From Trematomus loennbergii (Eukaryota > Chordata > Actinopteri > Perciformes > Nototheniidae): DNA of 64,000 bases. Below the pieces are notes generated by a model, which did not search any database, had not been told where the DNA came from, and was given only the letters and a program-made list of their open reading frames with translations. Both the position numbers and the translations under genes were made by a program. How positions within the stretch are numbered: position 1 is the first letter of the stretch; each line of letters starts with the position of its first letter. Location of the stretch: positions 620,514 through 684,513 of the forward strand of contig JAAOOA010000457.1 in the NCBI GenBank assembly GCA_012861695.1, read 5' to 3'. Positions 33,938-47,144 of this stretch are shown piece by piece.

Positions 33938-36012
33938 CTGACTTGTTGCTGCATTTTTTAAGCCAGTATCGGTAGTGATGGATAAATCAGGGCTGCTCCG
34001 GTCTTACTGTCCTGATTGACACTTTTCTTGTCTAACAGCCTGGAGTCACGAGACTGTTCAGAAAGGCATCTTATCGGAACAGACATTTGTCTTGTGAAGA
34101 TTTGCATCTAGTTATGAAACATGAAAATATTTCATGTTTCATAATCTCTTTCTTATTATAATCGCTTTTTTTTCAATGAACCCATAATGATTTCCATTTA
34201 GTTTAGGAAGTAAGTGGTATATTTGGAGATGCACATCGATCCCTGGATAGTGATGATATGTACGTTCACCCAGTCACAAAGATGGGCCTTTCTAAAAACT
34301 AGTGAGTTGAGAATGGACTTTTAACTTAAACTTTATTGAACAAAAATAAAGTAAATTCAGCTATCATAATGTGATAGTGCTTATACCTACATTTCTTGGT
34401 ATCATGAACAGCTAGCAGCCTGTGCTACCAAAGCATTCAACAAACCCTCGATATGTTTGTGTTACGGCTTAACTAACCCAAACAAACGTGTGTAAAAGAA
34501 CAGGTTTATAATATCACTGCCCTTTCTAAGACACCAAAAATGAATATAAAAACACAAGTAAACACGGTAAGCGGGCTAACTCTCATATATTAAAAGACAG
34601 TGGCGGTTTATGAATAAAAGCTCTTTCAAGCATTTACACATTCTTCTGTGCAGCACCTGTCTGTCTTTGCAAAAAAAAAGTTTTACTATCTTATAATCAC
34701 TCACTGCAGACATAAAAGTATGTGACCTGTAGAATTTTTTATTCGCAGCATTTTCGTTTACGCTGCGCTCTTACTAAACACTGCGCATGTAGAGATGTAA
34801 TATTCAGCGTTTTCAGCACATGATGGAAACTTCAACTTTTTCCAAATATTTGATACTTTTTGAAATATTCAGCTTTTTAAACTCTTTTTGTAACTCAATG
34901 GGAGGAACCTTCAAATCCTCTTTTACCTACACCGTGCCCCAAATGCTACTCCTTCCACATACTTTCAGCTAGAGACTTCATTCCAACTTTAAAATGATCA
35001 CAAGACCTTCAGCTATAAAACTATAAAAAAATGTTCTTCAGATTTTCATATCTTTTACACTTTTGAGATATTTAACTTAGTTTGGAGCTTTGTAAAAAGG
35101 CCTTCTTCAACATTTTTAATTAGTGTGTATTGCGCCGCTCGTTAAGTCTAGAGTGCTTTGATCTCAAAACAGAGTGGAGGAGAGTTTGAAATTCACCCAA
35201 AAAATGTTTTAAACCTGCCATAACTGCCAAACCCTACACTCCTTGGACATCATTTTTCATGAAAAACGTAGGAAAACCTCTCCGACGTTGACAAATTAAA
35301 ATAAATTAAGTAAAATGCCTCTTGAGGGCATGAAGTGACAAAAACTTTCAACATGTCTCCATTAAGGCCCATTATAAATTCAGCTGATCTGTCCTCAGAG
35401 CACCTGCTGCACACCTTTAGTAAATCTGCCAAAAATGCCACATTATTGACCAAAAAGTACAAAAAAAGCAGACTCAGATGCTCCTCAGGGTCCTGACATC
35501 CTCCACGCGTTGACATTTTACCGAAAGCAGCTACCGTTTTTAAACTATAGTTAGAAATGTAAGAGGTTTATCTCTCATTCAGAACAATGGAAAGGCTCTC
35601 CTTTCACAGCACATCTCCATGGAAACCTTGATCTCTGGGCTCACGTACACAGGTTTTGATAACGTTGTCACCATGGTAACCTTGATCTCTGGGCTTACAC
35701 ACACAGGTGTTTGATAACATTCATTCACTACTACTTACATTTAATATCTGACTCCTTCAGCTACTTTCAGCTACAGAAACCATCAACTATTAAATTATTC
35801 AGCTATTTCAGGACATTGAGGCTATACATTTGGTTGTTTATACCTTTTTAAACTTTCTTTTAAATATTAAGCTTCTCACTATTTGTCCTACTCTTCCAGT
35901 TTAACATTTCACTTTGAAGTTTCAACAAAGTCATTGCAATGCATTTGAGCTGTAACAATTTGATTCAAATAATTTAACTTTTCTGCATTTCTCCGCTAAG
36001 TTCAGCAACACT
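33938..36012. other. Repeat-rich intergenic stretch, no gene
   Basis: GCAGCATTTTCGTTTA.GCTGCGCTCT occurs at about 33378 and 34747, and TTCAGCTA-type motifs recur through 34.8-36.5 kb. This suggests a degraded interspersed repeat interrupted by the family A element. A 54-bp tandem duplication (CCTTGATCTCTGGGCT.AC) lies at 35615-35722. Confidence 0.45.
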
Positions 36013-36407
36013 GTGGGTGTTTCTCAATCGCGAGTAAAGCTGCTTCAGAGCCACTATTTCAAGCATACTACGTCATCGAGTGCCGCGAAGTACTGTTCCA
36101 ATCTCCAGCATACTTGGAAATCTACCGAGCCCGGCGTACTCCGTTTGGAGAAATATCGAGGCTGCACATGAGTAGACTCCACGGTCTTAAAATCCCCACA
36201 ATGCTTTGCGCACGGACCAATTTCCCCAAATCTGTGGCGGAAGATGTAAGGCGGGGCCTCTCATATGACGCACACCTGCACACTTGCTAGCCTGTTCCAC
36301 TCTTTGTTTTCCAAATGTCAGTAAGTATTCTTGACTCGCTTCTGAAGCAAGATGCTCGGCAGACATGTGCTACCAAGCAAGCGTACTCGCGATTGAGAAA
36401 CACCCAC
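36013..36407. mobile_element. MITE with ~25-bp terminal inverted repeats
   Basis: Left end GTGGGTGTTTCTCAATCGCG, right end CGCGATTGAGAAACACCCAC, 395 bp. The target duplication is unclear, so the superfamily is not assigned. Confidence 0.8.
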
Positions 36408-36759
36408 TTACTTGGTTTTTGTAGCTTAAAGCAGCTACAGAGACCATTCAACTAATACAATATTCCGCTTTTTTCTGCATTTCAGCTAAATTCGCCACAA
36501 ATGTTCACAGTTTACAGCATTCGCACGTATTTTCAGCAGGAAATGCATTTTCTACTTCTACTTTTAATCAAGCAAAGGATCTGAGTACTTATTCCAACAC
36601 TGAGCAAAAGTGGTAAAAACAACTCTGATAAAGTAACATCTGGATTTCAAAATGTACAAAAGGATAGGCATCAAATACCAAAATGTCTCATAGTGTAATC
36701 CTCTATATGAGCGCCCAGATGAACTGAGTGATCGCTCTGTTTGCAAAATAAAAATAAAA

Positions 36760-36925
36760 ACAAGGAAAAGTCAGAGTCGTGCTCCGCTCTAACTAGAAGG
36801 CCAAGAGAAGAAGTGTGTCTTTAGTGTAGATTTAAAAACCCTAGGGTCTGGGCCGACCTCACATGGAGGGGCAGAGTGTTCCAGAGCCTAGGGCCAGCTG
36901 CAATGAACTGCTCATTAACCCTTTT
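36760..36925 (+). mobile_element. LINE-derived fragment
   Basis: Contains GTGTGTCTTTAGTGTAGATT and GGGGCAGAGTGTTCCAGAGC, part of a widespread fish LINE. Boundaries are approximate. Confidence 0.45.
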
Positions 36926-37567
36926 GTGCTTAAAGAAAAAAAAAGATTATTAAAAAAGGAAAGACTATTGTTTTATCCAGCCTTGAAATCTAAAGCAGAA
37001 TAACCAACTTTCCAATTTAAAATCACATGAAATCAATTGCAATTTTTACAATAGTCAGAGTCATGATATATATATATATTTAAATAATAGAAGAGAAAGC
37101 TCTTATTTTGTTCATTAAATGTCTTCCATGTGATGTATTTCTTGCATATTTGCAAAGCTTTGATATTCAGCTTTTAACAAATGCATAGTTTTACTTGATT
37201 TTGCTTAAGATTTTTTCGTACAGTATTTGGTCCTTGGCAGGTTGGACAGCTGTTTTATCCTAAAAAGAAATTAAATAGTAAAAAAGATGGAAAAACGCAC
37301 TTCCATGCAACACTTTGACTTTACAGGTCCCTATCAATACTTGAGCATTTAAATATTAAACAATGTTAAATCAAACAACAATCAGCTTTTCTTTAATTTG
37401 TTATTTGGGTCGATTTGGTTATTTTTAAAGTTTGTTTAAATCCCATTACTGAACATGCAGTTTCTTTAGTGGACCTTTCCTAATCAGCAGGATACATCTT
37501 AATCTGGTCATAAAAATAATTGGCGACATCTGAGTGGTTTCTATGATCTACTGATATTTTCTTTTTA

Positions 37568-37693
37568 CACTGCTGCCCATAAAGTTTGAAATAAAATTTT
37601 TGCACCTCCTCTCATGAAATGATTGTGTGTCTTAACGGAATAAACAGGAATTTGTCTCAGAACAAAATTATTTAAACTTTATGGGCAACAGTT
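37568..37693. mobile_element. 126-bp mariner/Tc1-type MITE
   Basis: Ends CACTGCTGCCCATAAAGTTT and AAACTTTATGGGCAACAGTT are inverted copies, flanked by TA on each side. Confidence 0.75.
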
Positions 37694-37894
37694 TATTTTA
37701 ATATTATTTTGTATGAAAACTCCAGAGACAAATTAATTTGAAAAAACGACTTTGTTGAAATAGCGTCAAAATCACAATGTGCCATTAAGAGTCACATTCT
37801 TAACAAACATGTACTCACACAAAGTACTTAATTTTCTAGTTTTAAACTTTTATCCATAAAAGTGTATCTTTCAGTAACGTTTTGAGAGAATTAA

Positions 37895-38367
37895 AGTGGA
37901 CCTATCATGCAAAATGCACTTTTGTACATCTTTTATACATGAATATGTGTCCCGGTGTTCCAGGGAACTCACCAAGTGTCAGAAAACACAACCCCCTCCA
38001 TACCCAAATCTCTAAAAAAGGGCTGCAACGGATCTGATAAAAACTGATCCAGATTTGAACACTTTCCTGACGTCAGGACGGTGGCGCTACGGCTATTGGG
38101 CCAACTCCACCAATCAGGAGGAGACAGCCACGGCATTGCCGTTCGAAAGCGCTGGAGACGTTGTAGTACATATGCCAGGCCAGTAGATGGTGCTGTTCTC
38201 ACTGAATCTGCCCTTGCTAAAACAGATCTAAAAAATGTCAAATTGAGCGAAATGAGGCATGGCTAAAATGCATGATCTGTTGGTATTTTGAAAAAAAAAA
38301 GTATAATATGCCTTATATAGGTATGGTCCTACACTATATTATTCAAATATAGCATGATAGGTCCACT
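37895..38367 (+). mobile_element. TTAA-flanked MITE, family A, copy 3
   Basis: 473 bp; ends AGTGGACCTATCATGC and GCATGATAGGTCCACT; TTAA at 37891-37894 and 38368-38371. Its left end matches its right end better than in copies 1 and 2. Confidence 0.9.
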
Positions 38368-38604
38368 TTAAGCAAAATGTGTCAAATGTTCAAAACTGCA
38401 TTGTCTCCCTGTAACAGCCTTAAATGCATTAAAACATTTTCATAAGATGTTATTAGTTTAAAAAATATTAGGATTTTTACCTTGTTTTTGGTGTCTAAAT
38501 GATCCACCTGGATTCAAAGTCTTCTTATTTATAGACACATGCATTTTCAAGCATTTGGACTACCTAAGTTGTAAATATTTTATCTTTTTAATTTATACAC
38601 AACA

Positions 38605-38846
38605 TCTATTGCACGTCTGTCCGTCCTGAGAGAGGGATCCTCCTCGGTTGCTCTCCTCAAGGTTTCTTCAATCTTTCCCCATTAACTGGGAGGTTTCTTT
38701 GGAAGTTGTTCCTTGTCCAATGTGAGGGTCCAAGGACAGAGTGTGTCGTATTCATATTCTGTACAAACTGTAAAGTCCACTGAGACAAAGGTAAAATGTG
38801 TGATAATGGGCTATATAAAACTTTGATAGATTGATTGATTGATGAT
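38605..38846 (+). mobile_element. Common fish retroposon 3' end with TTGA tail
   Basis: Recognisable as GCACGTCTGTCCGTCCTGAG...GTGAGGGTCCAAGGACAGAG...GATAATGGGCTATATAAA, then GATTGATTGATTGATGA. It ends about 25 bases before the acceptor of the second S100 gene. Confidence 0.7.
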
Positions 38847-38905
38847 TTGTTTTGCACTTTCCATCCTCAGTCGTGCGGAGTAAAAGATAACTCTTGCATT
38901 TAGCC

Positions 38906-39846
38906 ATGCAACAGATTCTGGATGTGTTCTTTCATCACGCTCATAAAGATGGAGATGAACTTCACCTGACCCGCAGGGCGATGAGGGATCTTTACCGTCA
39001 AGAGTTCCACGTTTTCCTGGAGCAGGTAATGTATCTGGGATTTAAAAATAAGCTAAATGGTGTAAGGAATAAAATCAATATTTATATGGCGTAATTTAAA
39101 TTAATACACTGTTCTAATTTAAAGCTGCTATATTCTGAATACGGGATTTTCACACACTCGATTTACGGTTTTCACGAGTAAATATCGTAAACTTCCGGTT
39201 AGCATTAGCATGTAGCTAATATTACGTTTTTGTACGTGAATTTGAAGGGAGAAATGACACGTGGTGTTGCGCACTAAATACACTGTCTTTAACCCTCACT
39301 TATTAACGCTGCAATACTATTATTAGGGAATGTTTAAATGACCAACAGATATTAGAATATTGTAAAACTAACATCAGAAAATGACAGGACGTGCCTTGGA
39401 CCCGCCCCCGTCAATGCTAAGCCAATAGGAGAAGACTACAGATTATAAAATGAGAAGCCAGCTGGAAGTCGGTCTCTCTCCCAGCTGATCATCAGGGAGA
39501 GCCACCATCTTTGCATTTTCCTTGTATCATCGTATCATTATTTTATTAAACCCTGTTAACTTGTAAATAAGCTTCCGGACTCTTTTTAGCTAATCCTGAG
39601 CTCAGAGCTAAAAATCCCTACAATGGTATATAATGGTAAATATGATGGTTTTCTCTAAATAATTATTTGTCACTCTCTTTATTCATTTTTCCCACAAAGG
39701 CAACCGGTAACCCTCACAAGTTGGCAGAGATCATGACGGGTCTGGATGAAGATCAAGATGGTCGGGTCAACTTTCAGGAGTTTGTTTCCATGGCCGCTAA
39801 GCTCATGATGTGCGGCCACCCCTACTTCTTCGCTCCAATGAAGTGA
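38906..39846 (+). CDS. Second S100-type EF-hand protein gene
   Basis: Two coding exons: 38906-39025 (acceptor CCTCAG at 38865-38870, donor GAGCAG|GTAATG) and 39700-39846 (acceptor CACAAAG|GCA, stop TGA), both phase 0, giving 88 residues. The first EF-hand is the S100-type long loop (AHKDGDELHLTRRAM); the second is canonical, DEDQDGRVNFQE. The C-terminus ends HPYFFAPMK. Expected role: small cytosolic Ca2+ sensor that binds target proteins as a dimer. The first ATG in frame lies within helix 1: upstream codons reading LHLA (38894-38905) still match the S100 helix, with TTG where an ATG would be possible and a TAA just before. The natural start may therefore have been lost or lies elsewhere. It is a paralogue of the gene at 24610; which S100 type is not resolved. 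Confidence 0.88.
39363..39622 (+). mobile_element. Possible solo LTR in the second S100 intron
   Basis: A TG...CA block with promoter-like order: GCCAATAGG (39421), TTATAAAA about 25 bases later, then a TTTTATTAAACC stretch and an end CCCTACA. No clear target duplication was found, so limits are approximate. Confidence 0.4.
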
Positions 39847-39933
39847 AATCGTTGGGAATTAAAGCATCCTGTACTTTAGATGATTGACTTATCAAAAATA
39901 TTAGAAGGTTGCTCTGAATATTCTCAACTCTTT

Positions 39934-39990
39934 AATAAATGATTAAATGCATTGTTGTTATGCCAAAGCTATCGGATGAGAGTCAATAAA
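39934..39990 (+). terminator. Polyadenylation signals of the second S100 gene
   Basis: AATAAA at 39934-39939 and again at 39985-39990, 90-145 bases after the stop. The second is followed by a T-rich stretch. Confidence 0.6.
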
Positions 39991-40396
39991 AAGATCTTTG
40001 AATGACCTTCAGTGCCACGTCTCTTCTTCCTAAATATATCTGCATTAACTGATTAACCTAAAGAAGCTGTTTACATGATTATACAGTAACCCATTTATTC
40101 ATATATATCACATCCTGTCCAAATAAATATTGACATCATGCTGTTTCAAGACTTCCCAATGTCTTGAGCAAAAAAGTAAAAAAAAACATAATTTAAATGT
40201 AATATTATGGAAAACGATGTGTTGCAAAAAAAGTGTTCAATATCTTTCTTCTTGACCATCACAGAAAGATTCCTGCAGTTGCTTGAGTCACACATGTATT
40301 AAAACATGGATAACAATGTCATTTCATATCCTTTCTTTAAAAAAAACCTGTGAAAACTTCAAAACACAGAATTAAGGAGGACCGCATCTTTTAATG

Positions 40397-40663
40397 CAGG
40401 GTGTCAAACTCGAGCAGCACGTTGCCATAAACGACATGTCCCATAATGCATCTCATTTTGTGACACGCGCACTGAAGAGACTTGCAAAGTATTTCCCCTA
40501 GACTTCTGCTTTCAGATGTAGTTAATTATGAAGTTATTAACATATCCGATAATAATCCAGTGCAGAGGCATGCATATTTATATCGTTTTAAAGTTACAAC
40601 CGGCCCTTTGAGTGCAACAATACTTCTAATGTGGCCCGCGATGAAATGAGTTTGACCCCCCTG
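40397..40663. mobile_element. hAT-like MITE
   Basis: CAGGGTGTCAAACTCGAG at the left and ATGAGTTTGACCCCCCTG at the right, with TTTTAATG on both sides (one extra T at the right). Related at the ends to the element at 26040. Confidence 0.7.
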
Positions 40664-40808
40664 TTTTTAATGCAACAGTCAACCAACTTCTGTTGTACAA
40701 TTGTGACACTTTCTCGCTAACATTCCTTTTCCATAGACAGACGTGAATAAAAACACATGGCTAAAGTATTCTCCGTGGTAGTTCCTGCTACAGTAGGAGT
40801 GTCCAGGA

Positions 40809-42851
<2,043 letters not shown>

Positions 42852-42852
42852 C

Positions 42853-42945
<93 letters not shown>
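42852..42945. repeat. (CA)n microsatellite
   Basis: About 46 nearly pure CA units. Confidence 0.97.
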
Positions 42946-42949
<4 letters not shown>

Positions 42950-43229
42950 TACAGTATATGTACGGACACAGTCATACACCTATGACGTAAATAATGTGAT
43001 ATGGCAGGTGGTGTTACCAAATCATAAAGTCATCAAAGTTCAATATTATGTCCAACGATGACGAGTCAGGTCAATAAAAGACTCACTATCTTAAATGTGT
43101 CACACACTTTTACGAGCAAAATAAACATGGGCAATCGAACGTCAATAGCTACACTGGATATTTTCAGTGCGTAGGTGTCAAGAAAATATGGCAAAATGCA
43201 GTTAACTGTTCATAACGGTCAAAAAGTTG

Positions 43230-43530
43230 AGATTAGAACTTGACAAGTACATCTGTCAGATACCATAGGGTCCAGATCATTCATCCTGATGACTTTTGTT
43301 ATTCTTGGATTTTCTATATAAAACATAAAAAAAATAGGTCTTACTTAGTCCTCAAGGTTCCAAGTCATCAAGACTCAATTATATTAATTAATTATATTAA
43401 TTGTAACTTGGTCAATGTTTGGTCGATGGTTCTGTTTGTTGTCTTAGATCATAAATATGGTGCATTCATGGTTTTGGGCTAGGGTTAGGGTTAGGGTGTA
43501 AGACCTGGACACACAATCAGCAAATGGAGT
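43230..43530 (+). repeat. Diverged paralogous segment with short TTAGGG tract (copy 1)
   Basis: Shares ordered blocks with 45560-46110: a CCTCAAGG / AGTCATCAAGA block, CTTGGTC...ATGGT, TTGTTG.CTTAG, a GGGCTAGGGTTAGGGTTAGG tract, then ACCTG and ACACAATCAGC. The TTAGGG tract here is only about three hexamers (43479-43497). Confidence 0.7.
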
Positions 43531-45540
43531 ATAAAGGTCAAAAAGGTGAGTGTAGAAGCACACACTTCTCACTCTCAATGGATGCCATCTTTGCAAATAG
43601 TGAAAGAAAAGAGACAATCAAACTTGTGAAAATGGGGCTGGAGGAAGGTGTTGCTGTAGTGGATGCTTCGTAAACTCTGAAATACACTTCATATAATTGT
43701 TAAGTGAGCAACAAAACGGAAGGTAATTTTGTCAATCGAAGGGAAGTTACGGTAACACTTCATCCAGTTGGATTTCTTTCATTAAAAGAAGTGATGAATG
43801 TTGGCAATTTGATCAACCATAGATAGAAACATACTTAAAAGTGAAGCTTCACAGCTGATGATTGTTTTTTGAGGAAACAGAGGGCAACAGTTATGCACAT
43901 GCCCAAAAACACTGTGGCCAGAAAAAAACCATTTGTACGGTCCTGAAAGGCAACCTGTCCTAAAACATACATGATGCAGAAAGAGAGATGTGATGAAGGA
44001 TATTTGAAGGCAGAGGTGAAGGGGGGGGCTGACTGTGCCCTGCGACCTCTGACTTTTAGGGGGGGGTCGGACAGCGGTCATGGCGATGACAGATCTTCAC
44101 AAAGGTTGTATGCTCTCAAAAAGGTGGAAGCATGATCCAAAATCTAAAAACTCAACCAGTTATTACGGTTAGGTATCATTTAATAAACTGTGATCAAGTT
44201 TATTCACCTCTGATAGTTTGGAGGTCTTAAAATATTAGTTGCACTCTTGGGGTTTTAGAGCTACTGATTTTAACCAAATGTCATGCATTTTATAGCCAGT
44301 TATTCACTATACAACAAGCATACTTAATGGACATCATACAAATCATTTTGACATCTCTTCAATGTTGGTATTTCCTTTTGAATGACTGAAAAAATAGGAA
44401 AACGGTTGTATTCTCTCGAAAACGGTTGTATTCTCTCACAGTTTTGTACACGTTATAACTTATATGAATCATGTCTAATAACCAAACTTTTTACCTTTGT
44501 CAGTTCCGAGATCTTAGAAAAAGTACTGTTCCTTTTTTCGAACCTCTGAATGTAACCACAGCTACTTACAGTAATAGACTTGATGTATATCCTGTTGAAG
44601 GTTTTTCTTGTTTTGAATGACTACGCATTCAAAGGAAAGACAAGAGGAGAACAGGCAGAGAAGAGAGAAGAGAAGAACATGTAAGTTACATTTAGCATTA
44701 GAGTACATTTTTCTGAAAGGGGTCTACAAGGCAACGCAAAGTTTATAAAACACATATTTTCCCAAGCGATTGCCCTTCAGTCCCAGTCTCTGCCTGCTGT
44801 GGAGTTAACTATACATCATTGGCGTCTTCTGTTTTGTGGTTTAGGTTTCATTTCATCTATGTTTTAACTGGTCTGTTGTTGCCCTGAAGAGCAGCGAGGA
44901 AACACTGAGGGGAGCGGCGAGGGGCTTTCTGTCTGGGCGGAGGGCAAACTCCCAGCTCGATAAGAAAGGTGAGAGGTAAACATTTACTTCAGTCCTATCG
45001 CTGCTTGTCCAGGTCCATCTTTCACTGGAGAAACTGTGCAAACAGCAGGGATGCACTGATAACTCTCTTTCACTCCAAGCAGTAAACTTTAAGTATGGTC
45101 TGATAACGAGGCGGCACAGTTTCTACCTTTGCTTTAGGTTGTTAGCAAAAACAGTGTTTCCATCTTTCCAAGATGTCATTAGTGATAACCCATTACTGTT
45201 GTAACAATCTTTAATTGTGGGTCTTTTTTCAGCTTCTTCAATGTTTTTGATGCCGAATTTCCACGCAATCATCATTCATTGTAGTCGTGTGAATCATATT
45301 AGCAGTAGAGGCGAAGTAGTGAGACGATGTTAAAGCGTAGCTGGAAATAGGGGTACATTTACTGTATATGTTTGGGTCCTCAAAGCATGTGACTTTGGCG
45401 TTGTTGACTGTGTTTGGCATCCCGTATTTTCTTCCAAACGATGTTGGTTTCCCCTTGACAAAGATATTCCCCTACCCTTTATCAATAGTTATTGACAACG
45501 ATAGCAGAGGTAGTACTTGGAAATGTTGTGTGAAATTATT
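43531..45540. other. No gene seen
   Basis: Non-coding. AAAACGGTTGTATTCTCTC is repeated in tandem at about 44398-44440. Confidence 0.4.
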
Positions 45541-45559
45541 GCATGCACTATCATAATAT

Positions 45560-46110
45560 TTGGTTAAGATCTCATGGATTCAGGTGATGAATACCCTGGA
45601 TTCTCCGTTTGAAAACAGGACAAAAGATGTCTCCTAAGTCCTCAAGGGGTCTTAGTCATCAAGAGCCAACCCCAGGACCTAAATTGGCCAGGTCCAAATT
45701 GTATTTGTTGTGACTTGGCCTATGGTAGGTTTTGCTTTGTTGCCTTTAGTCTTAATATGTGCGTTTATGGGCTAGAGGGTATGGCTAGGTTAGGGTTAGG
45801 GTTAGGATTAGGGTTAGGGTTAGGATTAGGGTTAGGGTTAGGGTTAGAATTAGGGTTAGGATTAGGGTTAGGGTTAGAATTAGGGTTAGGGTTAGGGTTA
45901 GATTAGGGTTAGGGTTGATTAGGGTTAGGGTTAGGATTAGGGTTAGGGTTAGGGTTAGGATTAGGGTTAGGTTAGAATTAGGGTTAGGGTTGGATTAGGC
46001 TTAGGGTTAGGGTTAGGGTTCGAATTTAGGGTTAGGATTAGGGTTTAGGGTTAGGGTTAGGGGGTTTAATACCTGAATGGACATACAATCAGCTATGATC
46101 ATGTAGGGAC
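45560..46110 (+). repeat. Diverged paralogous segment with expanded TTAGGG array (copy 2)
   Basis: Counterpart of 43230-43530. The telomere-like tract (about 45786-46062, roughly 45 hexamers with TTAGGA, TTAGAA and 5-mer variants) occupies the position of the short tract in copy 1. Confidence 0.75.
45786..46062 (+). repeat. Interstitial telomeric repeat array (TTAGGG)n, degenerate
   Basis: TTAGGG on the plus strand with frequent ATTAGGG/AATTAGGG interruptions. A frame translating to alternating Leu-Gly is a repeat artefact. Confidence 0.95.
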
Positions 46111-47140
46111 TTGTGCAAGTGAAATGTAGGATAGATGAGATGTATTGTTGCTCCTTCATATATCTACTTGTCTGTCCAACACTTTCACAATCTTCTCTAA
46201 TAGTCTTCAGAGCTTCTTCAGAATTGTTGTCAATATTTCTGGAAAATGATATTTTGCGTGTCTATTTTCATGAGTCAGTTTTGGACCTGTAATGATGTTT
46301 TACTTAAAATGGGTCCAAATGACCAAAAATCACTGATTGAAGTCTGTGCTGATTGTATACAGCCTTGTGTTGGATCAGTATGATGATGTTTTTTCCCCGA
46401 TCAGCTCCAGTGGACAGACAAGTTGGAAGCAACTGGAAAACGAATAAAGTGGGAATGCAGTAAAAACCTCTGAAAAAGGTTTTACTTCAGTTCAAACAAA
46501 AAAGAAAGGTAACAAGACAACCCATCTGTTAATGTCTAACTGGATCAGTACACATGGCTTCATGCACGCCTGAAGCAAACATATGGATGTGCACATAAAA
46601 AGGCATTTGTACACACATGCATTTCCATAAGATTGAAATGCCACTCCATAATAGCATTTTCCAATTAGGTTGTTTTAAATCATCTTTCTCTGAACGTTCA
46701 CATTTATCAATCACATGTTACAAAGTGAAATATTTTCAGTTCACACATTTTCCAGATACATTCAAATATTTGCACAAAAGCATCTACTACACTAAAGTAT
46801 GTATGTAATTGGCCACAAGGTTGGTTTAACATATACGACTCTTTAAGTACAGCTTTATTGCACCATAATATCAGAGAACACATTCATGGATGCATGTGTG
46901 TAAACACTTTCTATCAATCGCGCTCGGAACATGAGTCAGGAAATTGAATCTCTCCTTGACTCTCACTGTTAATAAGATCCATACGGCACATTTCCTGTCC
47001 ACCTCGGTCATAACACACCGCCAGCCTGCTCACACACGGCATGGTCATGTTTGACTATAGGTCTGTACATGATGCCAGCTATGTCCCATTTAATGGACCG
47101 TGACACAGACAGCGAGTGGACGAAAGAGACACTTGTCATT
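46111..47140. other. No gene seen
   Basis: AT-rich intergenic DNA with no recognisable exon. Confidence 0.4.
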
Positions 47141-47144
47141 TTAA

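Noticed and set aside
45715..45906. Leu-Gly repeat protein frame
   Set aside because: Translation of (TTAGGG)n.
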